Source: Pseudodesulfovibrio indicus (GTDB taxonomy: Bacteria; Desulfobacterota; Desulfovibrionia; Desulfovibrionales; Desulfovibrionaceae). Taken from it: a stretch of 64,000 bases of DNA. Within the stretch, counting starts at the first letter, position 1. Every line of letters begins with the position of its first letter. The translations under genes were made by a program, and so were the position numbers. Below the pieces are notes generated by a model. That model did not search any database, had not been told where the DNA came from, and worked only from the letters and a program-made list of their open reading frames with translations. Shown piece by piece: positions 1 to 12,201 of the stretch. The stretch spans positions 3,282,001 through 3,346,000 of the forward strand of contig NZ_CP014206.1 of the NCBI RefSeq assembly GCF_001563225.1. Reading direction: 5' to 3'.

Positions 1-939
1 CTCCTGGGCCAGCCGCCACTGGGCCAGCCCCGCGCCGCGCAGGATCTTCACGCCCACCTTGGCGTAGGGGCCGGTCACGGGCAGGACCAGGGCCAGCCCG
101 ATGGTCGGCAGCCCGTAGCGGGCCTCCAACTCGGCCAGCCGGGTCTCCAGCGGCACCCGGTCGACCAGCTCGCTGTTCGCGGCCAGATCGCGCAGGGTGC
201 GCCAGGAAGCGGCCCAGGCTTCGGGGTCCGACGCCTTGCGCACGCCGCGCTCGAACGCCACCAGGGCATAGGGGAACCGCCACTGGTCGGCCGGGGTGAC
301 GGCCTTGGCCAGGGTGTCGACCGCCCCGTCGTCCAGGCCGAGGAGGCGTTGCTGGTAGTCGTTTTCAAGGAGCGCCCTGTCCCGGTCGTCCGGGGCCTGG
401 GCATGGAACTTGGCGAGCACGTCCAGGGACCCGGGGTAGTCCTCGTGGGTGCGGAAATATTCACCGTACCACAGGGCCACCTCCTGCTTGGTCGCCCAGG
501 GAACGTTGGTGCTGTCGAGCACCCATTGCAGGTGGTTGCGCAGCCGCTCGGTCTTGGCCAGACCGGCCATGGCGTCCAGGTAGAGCCGCTCCCAGTCCGC
601 CCGCTCCAGGGCCTTGGCGTCCTCGTTGGCCCACTGCTCCAGGGCGATGCGCGCCTGGTGGTAGTGGCCGTTGGCGGACGCGGACTCGGCCAGCCGGGCG
701 TAGATGGTGGGCATCTCGCTGCGGACCAGGTCCTGGCGCTCCAGGGCGGCGGCGTAGTACAGCTCGGCGGCTTCCCACCGTTTGGCCTGCCACGCGGCGT
801 CGGCCTCCACCAGCAGGTTGGGCGTGGACAGCAGGTCCGCGCTCTTGACGGGCTGCGTTCTCGGCGCGCAGCCCCAGGCGAACACGGCTACAAGGGCCAG
901 ACAGGCCAGAATCTTGGCGATATATGCGGATTGTTTCAT
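1..939 (-). CDS. Penicillin-binding-protein activator-like lipoprotein (3' end outside window)
   Basis: The gene runs off the left edge; 313 codons are visible. A hydrophobic N-terminal segment ends in AWGC, a plausible lipobox, so the product is probably a lipoprotein. About 200 residues of helical, TPR-like sequence follow, then a stretch (GLALVLPVTGPYAKVG) typical of the start of a type I periplasmic-binding fold. TPR plus periplasmic-binding fold is the architecture of LpoA/LppC proteins, which activate peptidoglycan synthases, and of ABC-type ligand-binding proteins. I start at 939; an in-frame ATG at 957 would add six residues. Neither has a clear ribosome-binding site. Function is inferred because most of the binding domain is missing. 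Confidence 0.7.
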   Translation of the reverse strand, partial: MKQSAYIAKILACLALVAVFAWGCAPRTQPVKSADLLSTPNLLVEADAAWQAKRWEAAELYYAAALERQDLVRSEMPTIYARLAESASANGHYHQARIALEQWANEDAKALERADWERLYLDAMAGLAKTERLRNHLQWVLDSTNVPWATKQEVALWYGEYFRTHEDYPGSLDVLAKFHAQAPDDRDRALLENDYQQRLLGLDDGAVDTLAKAVTPADQWRFPYALVAFERGVRKASDPEAWAASWRTLRDLAANSELVDRVPLETRLAELEARYGLPTIGLALVLPVTGPYAKVGVKILRGAGLAQWRLAQE

Positions 940-993
940 GGGGGCGCTGTGGTGCATTGTCGGTTCGGCCTCGGCGGTAGCCCTCGGCCAGAT

Positions 994-1026
994 AAAAAAA
1001 CCCGGCCCGCAGCAATGCGGACCGGG
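994..1026 (-). terminator. Rho-independent terminator of grpE-dnaK
   Basis: Read on the minus strand, ACCCGGTCCGC pairs with GCGGGCCGGGT around a short loop (1001-1026, one mismatch) and is followed by seven T residues (1000-994). It lies about 40 bases beyond the dnaK stop and upstream of the lipoprotein gene. Confidence 0.85.
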
Positions 1027-1065
1027 TAATGCTATACTTCGCTTGGCCTTTGAAGGCAAGCCGAA

Positions 1066-2973
1066 CTACTTGACCTCGGTGTAGTCTGCGTCCACCACGT
1101 CGTCGTCATCCTTGGCGGACGAACCGGCCGCGCCTGCGGCGGCCTCGGGGCCGGGACCGGCCTGCTCGGCGTTCTGCTGGGCGTAGAGCTGTTCGGCCAG
1201 CTTGTGGGAAGACTGGGCGAGCTCGTCGGCCTTGGCCTTGATCTCGGTCTCGTCGTCGGTCTCCAGGGCCTTCTTCACGGCCTCGATCTTGGACTCGATG
1301 TCCGCCTTGAGGGTGGCGTCCACCTTGTCGCCGAGGTCGCGCAGGGACTTCTCGGAGGTGTAGACCAGGGTATCGGCCTGGTTGCGGGTCTCGATGAGCT
1401 TCTGCTTCTTCTTGTCCTCGTCGGCGTGGGCCTCGGCGTCCTTGACCATCTGCTGGATCTCGTCGTCGGACAGGCCCGAGCTGGCGGTGATCTGGATGGA
1501 CTGCTCGCGTCCGGTGCCCAGGTCCTTGGCGTTGACGTGGACGATGCCGTTGGCGTCGATGTCGAAGGAGACCTCGATCTGCGGCACGCCGCGCGGCGCC
1601 GGCGGAATGCCGGTCAGCTCGAAGTTGCCGAGCAGCTTGTTGTCCGCGCACATGGGGCGCTCGCCCTGGAAGACCCGGATGGACACCGACGGCTGGTTGT
1701 CGGATGCGGTGGTGAACACCTGGGACTTCTTGGTCGGGATGGTCGTGTTGCGCTCGATGAGGTGCGTCATCACGCCGCCCATGGTCTCGATGCCCAGCGA
1801 CAGCGGGGTCACGTCGAGGAGCAGGACGTCCTTGACGTCGCCCGCCAGGATGCCGCCCTGGATGGCCGCGCCCATGGACACGACCTCGTCCGGGTTCACG
1901 GAGCGGTTGGGCTCCTTGCCGAAGAAGGACTTCACCTTCTCCTGGACCAGGGGCATGCGGGTCATGCCGCCCACGAGGATGACCTCGTCGATGTCGGCGG
2001 CGGACAGGCCGGCGTCCTTCAGCGCCTTGCGGCACGGTTCGACGGTGCGGTCCACCAGGTCATCGACGAGCTTTTCGAGCTTGCCGCGGCTGATCTTGAC
2101 CATCATGTGCTTGGGCCCGTTCTGGTCGGCGGTGATGAACGGCAGATTGACTTCGGTCTCCATGGAGGAGGAAAGCTCGTGCTTGGCCTTTTCGGCGGCC
2201 TCCTTGAGGCGCTGCAGGGCCATGCGGTCCTTGGACAGGTCGATGCCGTTCTCCTTCTTGAACTCGTCCACCAGGTACTCGATGATCCGGTGGTCGAAGT
2301 CCTCGCCGCCCAGGAAGGTGTCGCCGTTGGTGGCGCGCACTTCCACGACGTTGTCGCCCACTTCCAGGATGGAGATGTCGAAGGTGCCGCCGCCGAGGTC
2401 GAAGACCGCGATCTTCTCGTTGGCCTTCTTGTCGAAGCCGTAGGCCAGGGACGCGGCGGTGGGCTCGTTGATGATGCGCTTGACCTCGAGGCCCGCGATC
2501 TTGCCCGCGTCCTTGGTGGCCTGGCGCTGGGAGTCGTTGAAGTAGGCCGGAACGGTGATGACCGCTTCGGTGACCGGCTCGCCCAGGTAGATCTCGGCGT
2601 CCTTCTTGAGCTTCTGCAGGATCATGGCGGAGACTTCGGGCGGAGAGTATTTCTTGCCGTCGATCTCGACCCAGGCGTCGTTGCCGTTGCCGGCCACGAT
2701 CTTGTAGGGACAGTGCTGCTGCCACTTCTTGACCTCGGGCGCGTCCGAAGAGCGGCCCATGAGGCGCTTGATGGCGAAAACGGTCTTTTCGGGGTTGGTC
2801 ACGGACTGACGCTTGGCGATGTCGCCGACCAGCCGTTCCTTATCGGTAAAGGCGACCACGGACGGGGTGGTCCGGCCCCCTTCGGGGTTGGTGATGCATT
2901 TGGGGTCCTTGCCCTCCATGACGTAAACGCAGGAGTTGGTGGTTCCCAAGTCGATCCCTATGATTTTACCCAT
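1066..2973 (-). CDS. dnaK: Chaperone DnaK (Hsp70)
   Basis: ATP-dependent cytosolic Hsp70 that binds exposed hydrophobic segments with DnaJ-type co-chaperones and GrpE. The 635-residue product is full length. The phosphate-binding motif GIDLGTTNS is at residues 5-14, the second phosphate loop (DLGGGTFD) is near 195-202, and the substrate-binding domain and helical lid fill the rest. The tail ends in acidic DDDD and TEVK. A strong AGGAGG site precedes the ATG. It is second in a grpE-dnaK pair separated by about 100 bases; no dnaJ or hrcA is adjacent. A terminator follows. Confidence 0.98.
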   Translation of the reverse strand: MGKIIGIDLGTTNSCVYVMEGKDPKCITNPEGGRTTPSVVAFTDKERLVGDIAKRQSVTNPEKTVFAIKRLMGRSSDAPEVKKWQQHCPYKIVAGNGNDAWVEIDGKKYSPPEVSAMILQKLKKDAEIYLGEPVTEAVITVPAYFNDSQRQATKDAGKIAGLEVKRIINEPTAASLAYGFDKKANEKIAVFDLGGGTFDISILEVGDNVVEVRATNGDTFLGGEDFDHRIIEYLVDEFKKENGIDLSKDRMALQRLKEAAEKAKHELSSSMETEVNLPFITADQNGPKHMMVKISRGKLEKLVDDLVDRTVEPCRKALKDAGLSAADIDEVILVGGMTRMPLVQEKVKSFFGKEPNRSVNPDEVVSMGAAIQGGILAGDVKDVLLLDVTPLSLGIETMGGVMTHLIERNTTIPTKKSQVFTTASDNQPSVSIRVFQGERPMCADNKLLGNFELTGIPPAPRGVPQIEVSFDIDANGIVHVNAKDLGTGREQSIQITASSGLSDDEIQQMVKDAEAHADEDKKKQKLIETRNQADTLVYTSEKSLRDLGDKVDATLKADIESKIEAVKKALETDDETEIKAKADELAQSSHKLAEQLYAQQNAEQAGPGPEAAAGAAGSSAKDDDDVVDADYTEVK

Positions 2974-3074
2974 ATTATTCCTCCTAAAATATATCAGCGA
3001 ATTGTACGTGAATTTTCGTTACTTTCTTCAATAATCACGCGATTCGGCTTGTAAAGGCCGGAGCGTCAAAAAAA

Positions 3075-3698
3075 CTACGGCTTGTTGACCATCACCTTGG
3101 CCGGACGCAGCAGCCGACCCTTGAGGCGATAGCCGTTCTGGATCACCTGGGCGATCTGGTTGTCGCCGAGGCCGGGCTCCTGAACGGTCCCCACGGCGTC
3201 GTGCACCTCGGGGTCGAAGTCCGCGCCCTTGGCGGCCTGCACCACTTCCAGGCCGTGGCCCTTGACCGCGTCGACGAACAGCTTGCGGGTCATGTCCACG
3301 CCGATGACGAAATTCTTGCACTCGGCGGACAGCCCGTCCGTGTGGGCCAGGGCCAGGTCCAGGTTGTCGAGGATGGGCAGCAGGTCGGCCAGGACGGACT
3401 CGCCCGCATACTTCTTCATCTCCTCGGTTTCGCGCAGCAGCCGCTTCTTGACGTTCTCGGAATCGGCCAGGGCGCGCAGCCGAATGGACTCCGCCTCCTT
3501 GAACACGTCGCAGCCGGGACAGATGGATTCCTTGCACAGGGCGGCCAGCTCCTCGCGGCTCAGGGAGACCTCGGTCTCGCCCGCCTCGTCGGCCTGGTCC
3601 GGGGCCTGGCCCCCTTCCGCCGCCTGTTCCTCGCCGAAGATCTTGCCCTCGTCGTCGTAAAGGCCGTTGATGGGCACGTCGTTTCTATTTTTCGCCAT
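3075..3698 (-). CDS. grpE: Nucleotide exchange factor GrpE
   Basis: Releases ADP from DnaK. The 207-residue product has an acidic N-terminal region, the long GrpE helix (residues 65-110) and a C-terminal beta domain ending in KVMVNKP. I chose the ATG at 3698 (MAKNRN) over an in-frame TTG three codons upstream because AAGGA lies 10 bases before the ATG. Three cysteines (55, 60, 63), including a CPGC pair, sit where the long helix begins. E. coli GrpE has no such pair, so a redox or metal role is possible but unproven. It is followed by dnaK on the same strand. Confidence 0.95.
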   Translation of the reverse strand: MAKNRNDVPINGLYDDEGKIFGEEQAAEGGQAPDQADEAGETEVSLSREELAALCKESICPGCDVFKEAESIRLRALADSENVKKRLLRETEEMKKYAGESVLADLLPILDNLDLALAHTDGLSAECKNFVIGVDMTRKLFVDAVKGHGLEVVQAAKGADFDPEVHDAVGTVQEPGLGDNQIAQVIQNGYRLKGRLLRPAKVMVNKP

Positions 3699-3764
3699 GA
3701 AAATCAAATCCTTGGAAGTCGAATTGTAGTTTGGAAAGCCCCGCAGGCAGCGAGACCTGTGGGG

Positions 3765-3792
3765 AAAATAAGCATGGGGATAAGGTTGTCAA
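3765..3792 (-). promoter_or_regulatory. Candidate promoter of grpE-dnaK
   Basis: On the minus strand TTGACA (3792-3787) is separated by 16 bases from TATTTT (3770-3765), about 65 bases before the grpE ATG. The spacer contains CCCCATGC, which resembles a sigma-32 -10 element, but no sigma-32 -35 lies at the right distance. The same TTGACA and TAYTTY pairing occurs before cbpA and msrAB. Confidence 0.55.
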
Positions 3793-3808
3793 TAACCGGT
3801 ATGACAAG

Positions 3809-3828
3809 AAAAACCGCCCGGAAGCGGA
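3809..3828 (-). terminator. Terminator after M29 aminopeptidase gene
   Basis: Minus-strand CCGC-loop-GCGG followed by TTTTTCTT, just after the aminopeptidase stop and just upstream of the grpE promoter. The stem is short. Confidence 0.55.
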
Positions 3829-3849
3829 CAGGGACGATTCATGCGGGGA

Positions 3850-5055
3850 TCAGAGGCGGAACTCGCCGTTCTCGTAGATCAGCTTGGGGGTGCCGTCCTT
3901 GAGCCAGGCCGTGACCCGCTTGGGCTGGGTGTTGACCAGGTCCCAGTGCATGTCCGAGCTGTTGAAGCCCAGCTCGTATTCCAGCTCCGGGGTGAGCATT
4001 TCGGCCGGGCCGGCGAAGCTCTCCAGGACCGAGCCGCCCAGGGCGATGTGGCAGTTGCCGTGCTCGCCGCCGAAGTTCTCGTCGAGCAGGGTATGGGCCA
4101 TGAACCGGTCCACGCGCGAGAACCGCTTGTCGGTCAGGGAGAACTCCCCCACCCGGCGCGCGCCCGCGTCCGAATAAAGCTGCTGCTGGACGAAGGTCGC
4201 GCCCCGCTCGGCCTCCACCGTGGTGGCGATGCCCCCGGAGAACTCAAGGGAGAGGCCGAAGAGCAGCCGCCCGTAGCGCAGGGTCGGCTGGTCCGCGTAG
4301 TAGATTCCGTCCACCTTGCGCGAGTCCGGGGCCACGTAGATCTCGTAGCCCGGGATGTTGGCCCCGTTCACGCCCACAAACCGGCGGTTCTCGCCCATGC
4401 CCACGGTCAGGTCCGCGTTCTCGGACTCCACCTTGAGCCGGTCGATGGCCAGCCCGTCGAGCCAGGCGCCGAGCTCGCCCACCTCGCGCTGCATCCGCCG
4501 CCACTCGCGCACCGGGTCGGGCATGTTCAGCCAGCAGGCGCGCAGGAGCGCCTTGGCGTACTCGTCCAGGGTCATGCCGGACGCCTCGGCCAGGGCCTCG
4601 GTGGGATAGATGCAGGTGGTCCAGCCCATGGCCCCGGACTGCCTGCGCCGCTGGAGGATGCGCCGGTTGGGCGTGTCGGCCCGCCTGGCCTCGGCGATGG
4701 TCCGCGGGTCCACGGTCTGGAGGTGGGTCAGCTCCTCCGGGGCGATGATGTTGATGACCCCGCCCACCTGGGAATAGAGCTCGGCCAGGCCGGGCTGCTG
4801 AAACAGGAGCTGGCCGTAGCTGGAGTTCAGGTAGCGCTCCATCTCCATGTAGGGCGTGGGGTTGGCCATGGTCACCGGGGAGAGGTGCATGTCCATGAGC
4901 CGGGAGTAGACCGCCTCGGCCAGGGCCAGGCCGGGGATGTCGTAGCGGATGAGCACCGGCTCGCCGTTGCGCAGCGGGCGCTCCCTGGATTCGGCCAGCG
5001 CCCAGGTCAGGACCTCGGCGTAGTTCTCCATGTCTATCTGTTCGTACAGCGGCAC
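3850..5055 (-). CDS. M29-family aminopeptidase (AmpS/PepS type)
   Basis: Predicted cytosolic two-metal aminopeptidase that removes N-terminal residues from peptides. The 401-residue length fits the family (about 410). Family signatures are visible in order: NIPGYEIYVAPD, an acidic VEAERGA segment, GNCHIALGGS with a metal-ligand histidine, and MHWDLV with the HxD metal-ligand pair. I chose the GTG start at 5055 because AAGGGAG lies six bases before it; longer frames upstream lack a ribosome-binding site. It is divergent from the YheT-type hydrolase and followed by its own short terminator. Confidence 0.88.
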   Translation of the reverse strand: MPLYEQIDMENYAEVLTWALAESRERPLRNGEPVLIRYDIPGLALAEAVYSRLMDMHLSPVTMANPTPYMEMERYLNSSYGQLLFQQPGLAELYSQVGGVINIIAPEELTHLQTVDPRTIAEARRADTPNRRILQRRRQSGAMGWTTCIYPTEALAEASGMTLDEYAKALLRACWLNMPDPVREWRRMQREVGELGAWLDGLAIDRLKVESENADLTVGMGENRRFVGVNGANIPGYEIYVAPDSRKVDGIYYADQPTLRYGRLLFGLSLEFSGGIATTVEAERGATFVQQQLYSDAGARRVGEFSLTDKRFSRVDRFMAHTLLDENFGGEHGNCHIALGGSVLESFAGPAEMLTPELEYELGFNSSDMHWDLVNTQPKRVTAWLKDGTPKLIYENGEFRL

Positions 5056-5185
5056 AGTGGCTCCCTTGTTCCGCGGCATTGGCGCGGCGGTCCTTCCAGG
5101 GTAGCCAAGGAAGGGGTGTCCGGGCAACCGTTTTCCCGTGGCCGCGCCCCTTTACATCCGGACCGACCGGTCGTACACCGGTCCC

Positions 5186-6160
5186 ATGCCCGTACTCCCC
5201 ATTCCCGACTACGCCCCCCCCTTCCCCTTCGGCTCCGGCGACCTGGCGACCCTGTACCCGCCCCTGTTCCGGCTCAACCCGCTGACCGCGCCCGAACCGG
5301 AGCGCGTGGAGCTGGCGGACGGCGACTTCCTGGACATGGACTGGCACCGCAGCCGCGCGGGCGACCCGTCCGGGCTGGTCATCGTCAGCCACGGCCTGGA
5401 GGGCAACTCGCGGCGCAAATACGTGCTCGGCATGGCCGCCGCGGCCACCCGGCTGGGCTGGGACGCGGTCTGCTGGTCCCAGCGCGGGTGCAGCGAGGAG
5501 CCGAACCGGCTGGCCCGCTCCTACCACTCCGGCGAGACCGACGACCTGCACGAGATCATCCTCCACTGCCTGTCCGCCGGGCGCTATTCCCGCGTGGTCC
5601 TGATCGGCTTTTCCATGGGCGGCAACCAGATCCTCAAGTACCTGGGCGAAGACCCGGGCCGCGTGCCCGGCGAGGTGGCCGGAGCCGCCGTGTTCTCGGT
5701 GCCCTGCGACCTGGACGCGGCGGAAAGGATCATCTCCGGCCGCCGCGTGTATTTCGAATATTTCATGCGCGGCCTGCGCCGGAAGATGCGCGAAAAGGGC
5801 GAACGGTTCCCGGACGTGGTCCGCGCCGAGCGGCTCAAGGGAATCCGCACCCTGCGCGATTTCGACGACCGGTTCACCGCGCCGGTAGGCGGGTTCGCGG
5901 ACGCCGCCGACTACTATGCCAAGGCGTCCAGCCTCCAGTTCCTGCGCGACATCCGGGTGCCCGCCCTGCTGGTCAACGCGCAGAACGACCCGTTCCTGTC
6001 GCCCTCCTGCTTCCCGGTGCAGGAGGCCATGTCCAACCCGAGCCTGTTCCTGGAGATGCCGGTCTGCGGCGGCCACGTCGGGTTCGTGCTCCGCAACCGG
6101 GAGAACGTCTACTGGTCCGAGCGGCGGGCCGAAACGTTCCTGGCCGGGCTGCCCCGCTGA
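5186..6160 (+). CDS. Alpha/beta hydrolase, YheT family
   Basis: 324-residue cytosolic hydrolase. SHGLEGNSRRKY (oxyanion region), the nucleophile elbow GFSMGGNQ, a distal NAQNDPF acidic segment and GGHVGFV with the catalytic histidine give a complete Ser-Asp-His triad in YheT-family order. The substrate is unknown; relatives are esterases. I use the ATG at 5186 because conserved sequence begins there; an in-frame GTG at 5138 adds 16 unlikely residues. No strong ribosome-binding site is seen. It converges on the efflux gene with a shared terminator between. Confidence 0.85.
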   Translation: MPVLPIPDYAPPFPFGSGDLATLYPPLFRLNPLTAPEPERVELADGDFLDMDWHRSRAGDPSGLVIVSHGLEGNSRRKYVLGMAAAATRLGWDAVCWSQRGCSEEPNRLARSYHSGETDDLHEIILHCLSAGRYSRVVLIGFSMGGNQILKYLGEDPGRVPGEVAGAAVFSVPCDLDAAERIISGRRVYFEYFMRGLRRKMREKGERFPDVVRAERLKGIRTLRDFDDRFTAPVGGFADAADYYAKASSLQFLRDIRVPALLVNAQNDPFLSPSCFPVQEAMSNPSLFLEMPVCGGHVGFVLRNRENVYWSERRAETFLAGLPR

Positions 6161-6173
6161 TCCCGCCCGTGGA

Positions 6174-6222
6174 AACGAAAACGCCCCCTTGCGGATTGTT
6201 CCGCGAGGGGGCGTTTTTCGTT
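6174..6222. terminator. Bidirectional terminator between convergent genes
   Basis: A long near-perfect stem (ACGCCCCC ... GGGGGCGT with inner TTGCGGA/TTCCGC pairing), flanked by an A-rich stretch on the left and TTTTT on the right, so it can serve both the hydrolase gene and the efflux gene. Confidence 0.85.
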
Positions 6223-6236
6223 CCGGCGAGGAGCGG

Positions 6237-7388
6237 TCAGAACCGGCACCGCTTCTTGACCAGTTGCAGGGCCGCCAGGGGGACCAGGGCGCTGATCATG
6301 GCCCCCATGCCGATGAGCATGGGCTTGTCCGCCCAGTCCAGGGAGATGAGCTGCATGGCCACGGCCGCGATCATGAAAATCTCGAAGGTCAGGATGCCGG
6401 AGGCCGCGCCCACGTCCGTGTCCACCTGGTCCAGGATCATGGAATTGGAGATGGGCCGCGAGAAGCCCACCGAGAAGGTGATGCAGATCATGGCGGCGGC
6501 CACGGTATATGGGGTGTCGCCGCCCAGGACGAGCATCAGCACCCCGCCCAGGAAGAAGGTCCCGATGGTGAAATAGAGCATGTGCAGGGGCTTGTACACG
6601 CCCGCCAGCCGGGTGCAGGCCAGGGAGCCGAGCATGAAGCCCAGGGCGTTGAACCCGAAGTAATAGCCGAAGACGTCCTCGGACAGGCCGAACCGGTTCA
6701 TGTAGATGTCCGTGGACCCGCCGATGAAGGCGAAGTGCGGCAGGACCATCAGGGCGAACCCCAGGGACAGGACCATGAACGGCAGGTTGCGGGCCACGGT
6801 CAGGTAGCGTCCGGCCACGGCCAGGAACCCGCCGCTCGTGAACCGGGTCACCGGCTCCTTGAGCTTGTATACCCCGTACAGGCCGACCAGGGCCAGGCAG
6901 GACTGGGAGACGAAGATCAGCCGCCAGGACGCGAACTTGAGCATCAGCCCGCCGATGGTCGGGGCCAGCATGGGCGCGAAGGCCATGATCACCCCGATGT
7001 AGGCCAGGATCTTCTGGCGCTCCTGACCGGAATAGAGGTCCTTGGACAGGGCCAGGGCCAGGGAGGACGCGGCCGCCGCCCCCGCCGCCTGGACGCAGCG
7101 CCCCGCCAGCAGCATGGCGATGGACTGGGAGGCCGCGCACAGGCTCGTCCCGGCGATGAACAGAAAAATGCCGACCATGAGCACCGGCCTGCGCCCGAAC
7201 CGGTCGGACAGCGGGCCGTGGATCAGCAGGAACACGCTGAAGGTCGCCATGAACAGGACCAGCGACAGGTTCACCGTGGCGAAGGACACTCCCCACAGGG
7301 CCTGCAACGTCGGGATGGCCGGAAGGTACATGTCCGTGGACAACGGCGGAAAGGCCGCCAGCAGGGAAAGCAGGATCAGATTGGGCAT
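6237..7388 (-). CDS. Bcr/CflA-family drug efflux transporter (MFS)
   Basis: 383-residue inner-membrane proton antiporter with 12 predicted membrane segments. STDMYLPAIP in the first segment is the Bcr/CflA signature, and GPLSDRFGRRPVL after segment 2 is the MFS motif A loop. Relatives export bicyclomycin, sulfonamides or chloramphenicol; the substrate here cannot be read from sequence. I use the ATG at 7388 (MPNLILL), which follows TGAGGAG; an upstream in-frame start would put a charged segment before the first membrane helix. It is monocistronic and convergent with the YheT-type gene. Confidence 0.88.
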   Translation of the reverse strand: MPNLILLSLLAAFPPLSTDMYLPAIPTLQALWGVSFATVNLSLVLFMATFSVFLLIHGPLSDRFGRRPVLMVGIFLFIAGTSLCAASQSIAMLLAGRCVQAAGAAAASSLALALSKDLYSGQERQKILAYIGVIMAFAPMLAPTIGGLMLKFASWRLIFVSQSCLALVGLYGVYKLKEPVTRFTSGGFLAVAGRYLTVARNLPFMVLSLGFALMVLPHFAFIGGSTDIYMNRFGLSEDVFGYYFGFNALGFMLGSLACTRLAGVYKPLHMLYFTIGTFFLGGVLMLVLGGDTPYTVAAAMICITFSVGFSRPISNSMILDQVDTDVGAASGILTFEIFMIAAVAMQLISLDWADKPMLIGMGAMISALVPLAALQLVKKRCRF

Positions 7389-7473
7389 CGGCTCCTCAAA
7401 AAGTTGAAGGCGCAACTTTCAAGAAAGAACCGCCCGATGTCAAGCGGTGATTGGCGGCGGGCCCGTGCGTGCC

Positions 7474-7512
7474 AAAAGAAAAGGGGCCGGCGTCCCTGCG
7501 GACGCCGGCCCC
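7474..7512 (-). terminator. Terminator of the cbpA-cbpM-clpB operon
   Basis: Perfect 13-bp stem GGGGCCGGCGTCC/GGACGCCGGCCCC (7483-7512), followed on the minus strand by TTTTCTTTTGG. Confidence 0.9.
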
Positions 7513-7533
7513 GGATGATCGTGATTCGAGGGC

Positions 7534-10131
<2,598 letters not shown>

Positions 10132-10158
10132 ACGGTTACCTCCTCACGTAATGTATAT

Positions 10159-10494
10159 TTATATCAGTCGCTTGAGTTCCACGACTTCCTTTTCCAGTTC
10201 TTCTATCCGCTCCATCAGGTCCACGATGATGGACCCGCCGTAGACCGAGACCTCCAGGTCGTGCACCAGCCGCATGAGCTTGTGGATGCGGTACACGTCG
10301 CGCAGTCGGAAGAGGTATTCCTCCGACCCGGTCTTCTTGGGGCTGATCCAGCCCAGGTCCACCAGTTCGCCGATCTCGTCGGACTGGATGGAGGTCAGCT
10401 GGACCAGTTGGGCCCAGGCCACGTATTCGCTCCGCTCGGGCAGGTTCAGGCCCGGCATGTGCATGATCATTTCCTGCAATTTCTTGGTGGTCAT
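10159..10494 (-). CDS. cbpM: Chaperone modulator CbpM
   Basis: 111-residue MerR-like helix-turn-helix protein ending in a coiled coil (ERIEELEKEVVELKRLI). CbpM proteins bind the J domain of CbpA and inhibit it. Length and position directly between cbpA and clpB support the assignment. It begins 10 bases after the cbpA stop, so translation is probably coupled. Confidence 0.88.
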   Translation of the reverse strand: MTTKKLQEMIMHMPGLNLPERSEYVAWAQLVQLTSIQSDEIGELVDLGWISPKKTGSEEYLFRLRDVYRIHKLMRLVHDLEVSVYGGSIIVDLMERIEELEKEVVELKRLI

Positions 10495-10504
10495 CGTCCT
10501 ACCT

Positions 10505-11500
<996 letters not shown>

Positions 11501-11538
11501 TCATGCAGACGAAATAATAATTTTACCGATGCTCACCT

Positions 11539-11566
11539 AAAGTAATCTGCCTGTACGGGGTGTCAA
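11539..11566 (-). promoter_or_regulatory. Candidate promoter of cbpA-cbpM-clpB
   Basis: Minus-strand TTGACA (11566-11561), 16-base spacer, TACTTT (11544-11539), about 54 bases before the cbpA ATG. The -10 is a poor match to TATAAT but close to those of grpE and msrAB. Confidence 0.5.
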
Positions 11567-11631
11567 GACCGAAAACGGATTCCGAATCATACTTTCCACA
11601 GAGTTATCCACAAAGCGAAAAGGAGGCGTTC

Positions 11632-12189
11632 ATGAACAACCCATTCCGGCTCGCGGCCTGCCTGACGATTCTTTGCCTGGCCCTGGGTTCCGCCGCCTGG
11701 ACCCCATGGGGGGCCATCTACGGCTCGGCCCGCGACGAACGCAGCGTGGGCGACCAGGCCTCGGACAACAAGATTTCCCTGTCCATCAAGGGGACCCTGG
11801 CGGACAAGGACTCGAAACTGGCGCTCAAGGTGCACGTATACTGCTTCCTGGGTCACGTCTATCTGGTGGGAGCCATCGACGACAAGGACTTCCGGGCCTT
11901 CGCCATACGGACCGCCAAGGGGACCGAGAACGTGGGCAAGGTCACCGACTACTTCAAGAAGGAGACCGACACCACCGCCGACGACCTGGAGATCGCGGCC
12001 AAGGTGCGCACGGACCTCATCGCCGAGGGCGACCTGAGCGCCACCCAGATCGAGCAGGAAGTCATGGACGGCGAGGTGGTTTTGCTGGGCATGGTCCGGT
12101 CAAAGGCGGACGCCGCCCTGGCCGTGAAGGTGGCCAGGGGCGTGAAGGGAGTGAAGAAGGTCACGTCCTTCCTCATCCCGAGCAAGTAG
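11632..12189 (+). CDS. Exported protein with two BON domains
   Basis: 185 residues. A hydrophobic N-terminal signal (residues 6-24) is followed by a segment with YGSARDERSVGDQ, typical of OsmY/BON proteins, then two BON domains (roughly 45-105 and 110-180). BON domains bind phospholipid membranes, so the likely site of action is the periplasm or outer membrane. LTILCLALG is not a good lipobox, so I call it exported rather than lipidated. AAAAGGAGG precedes the ATG at 11632. It is divergent from the chaperone operon. A second BON protein lies at 60252-60899. Confidence 0.85.
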   Translation: MNNPFRLAACLTILCLALGSAAWTPWGAIYGSARDERSVGDQASDNKISLSIKGTLADKDSKLALKVHVYCFLGHVYLVGAIDDKDFRAFAIRTAKGTENVGKVTDYFKKETDTTADDLEIAAKVRTDLIAEGDLSATQIEQEVMDGEVVLLGMVRSKADAALAVKVARGVKGVKKVTSFLIPSK

Positions 12190-12201
12190 CGGATGGGGAG
12201 A

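Noticed and set aside
1204-3054. Long open frame antisense to dnaK
   Set aside because: It lies wholly opposite a certain dnaK gene; GC-rich codons leave few stops on the other strand. The product is Val/Leu/Gly/His-rich with no domain.
3841-6576. 911-codon open frame spanning the M29 gene, the hydrolase and part of the efflux gene
   Set aside because: It crosses three recognisable genes and a terminator and has no conserved segment.
11604-11612. TTATCCACA, a perfect DnaA-box match, between cbpA and the BON gene
   Set aside because: A single box without further clear boxes, an AT-rich unwinding element or dnaA/dnaN nearby is not an origin. A 9-mer is expected by chance occasionally.
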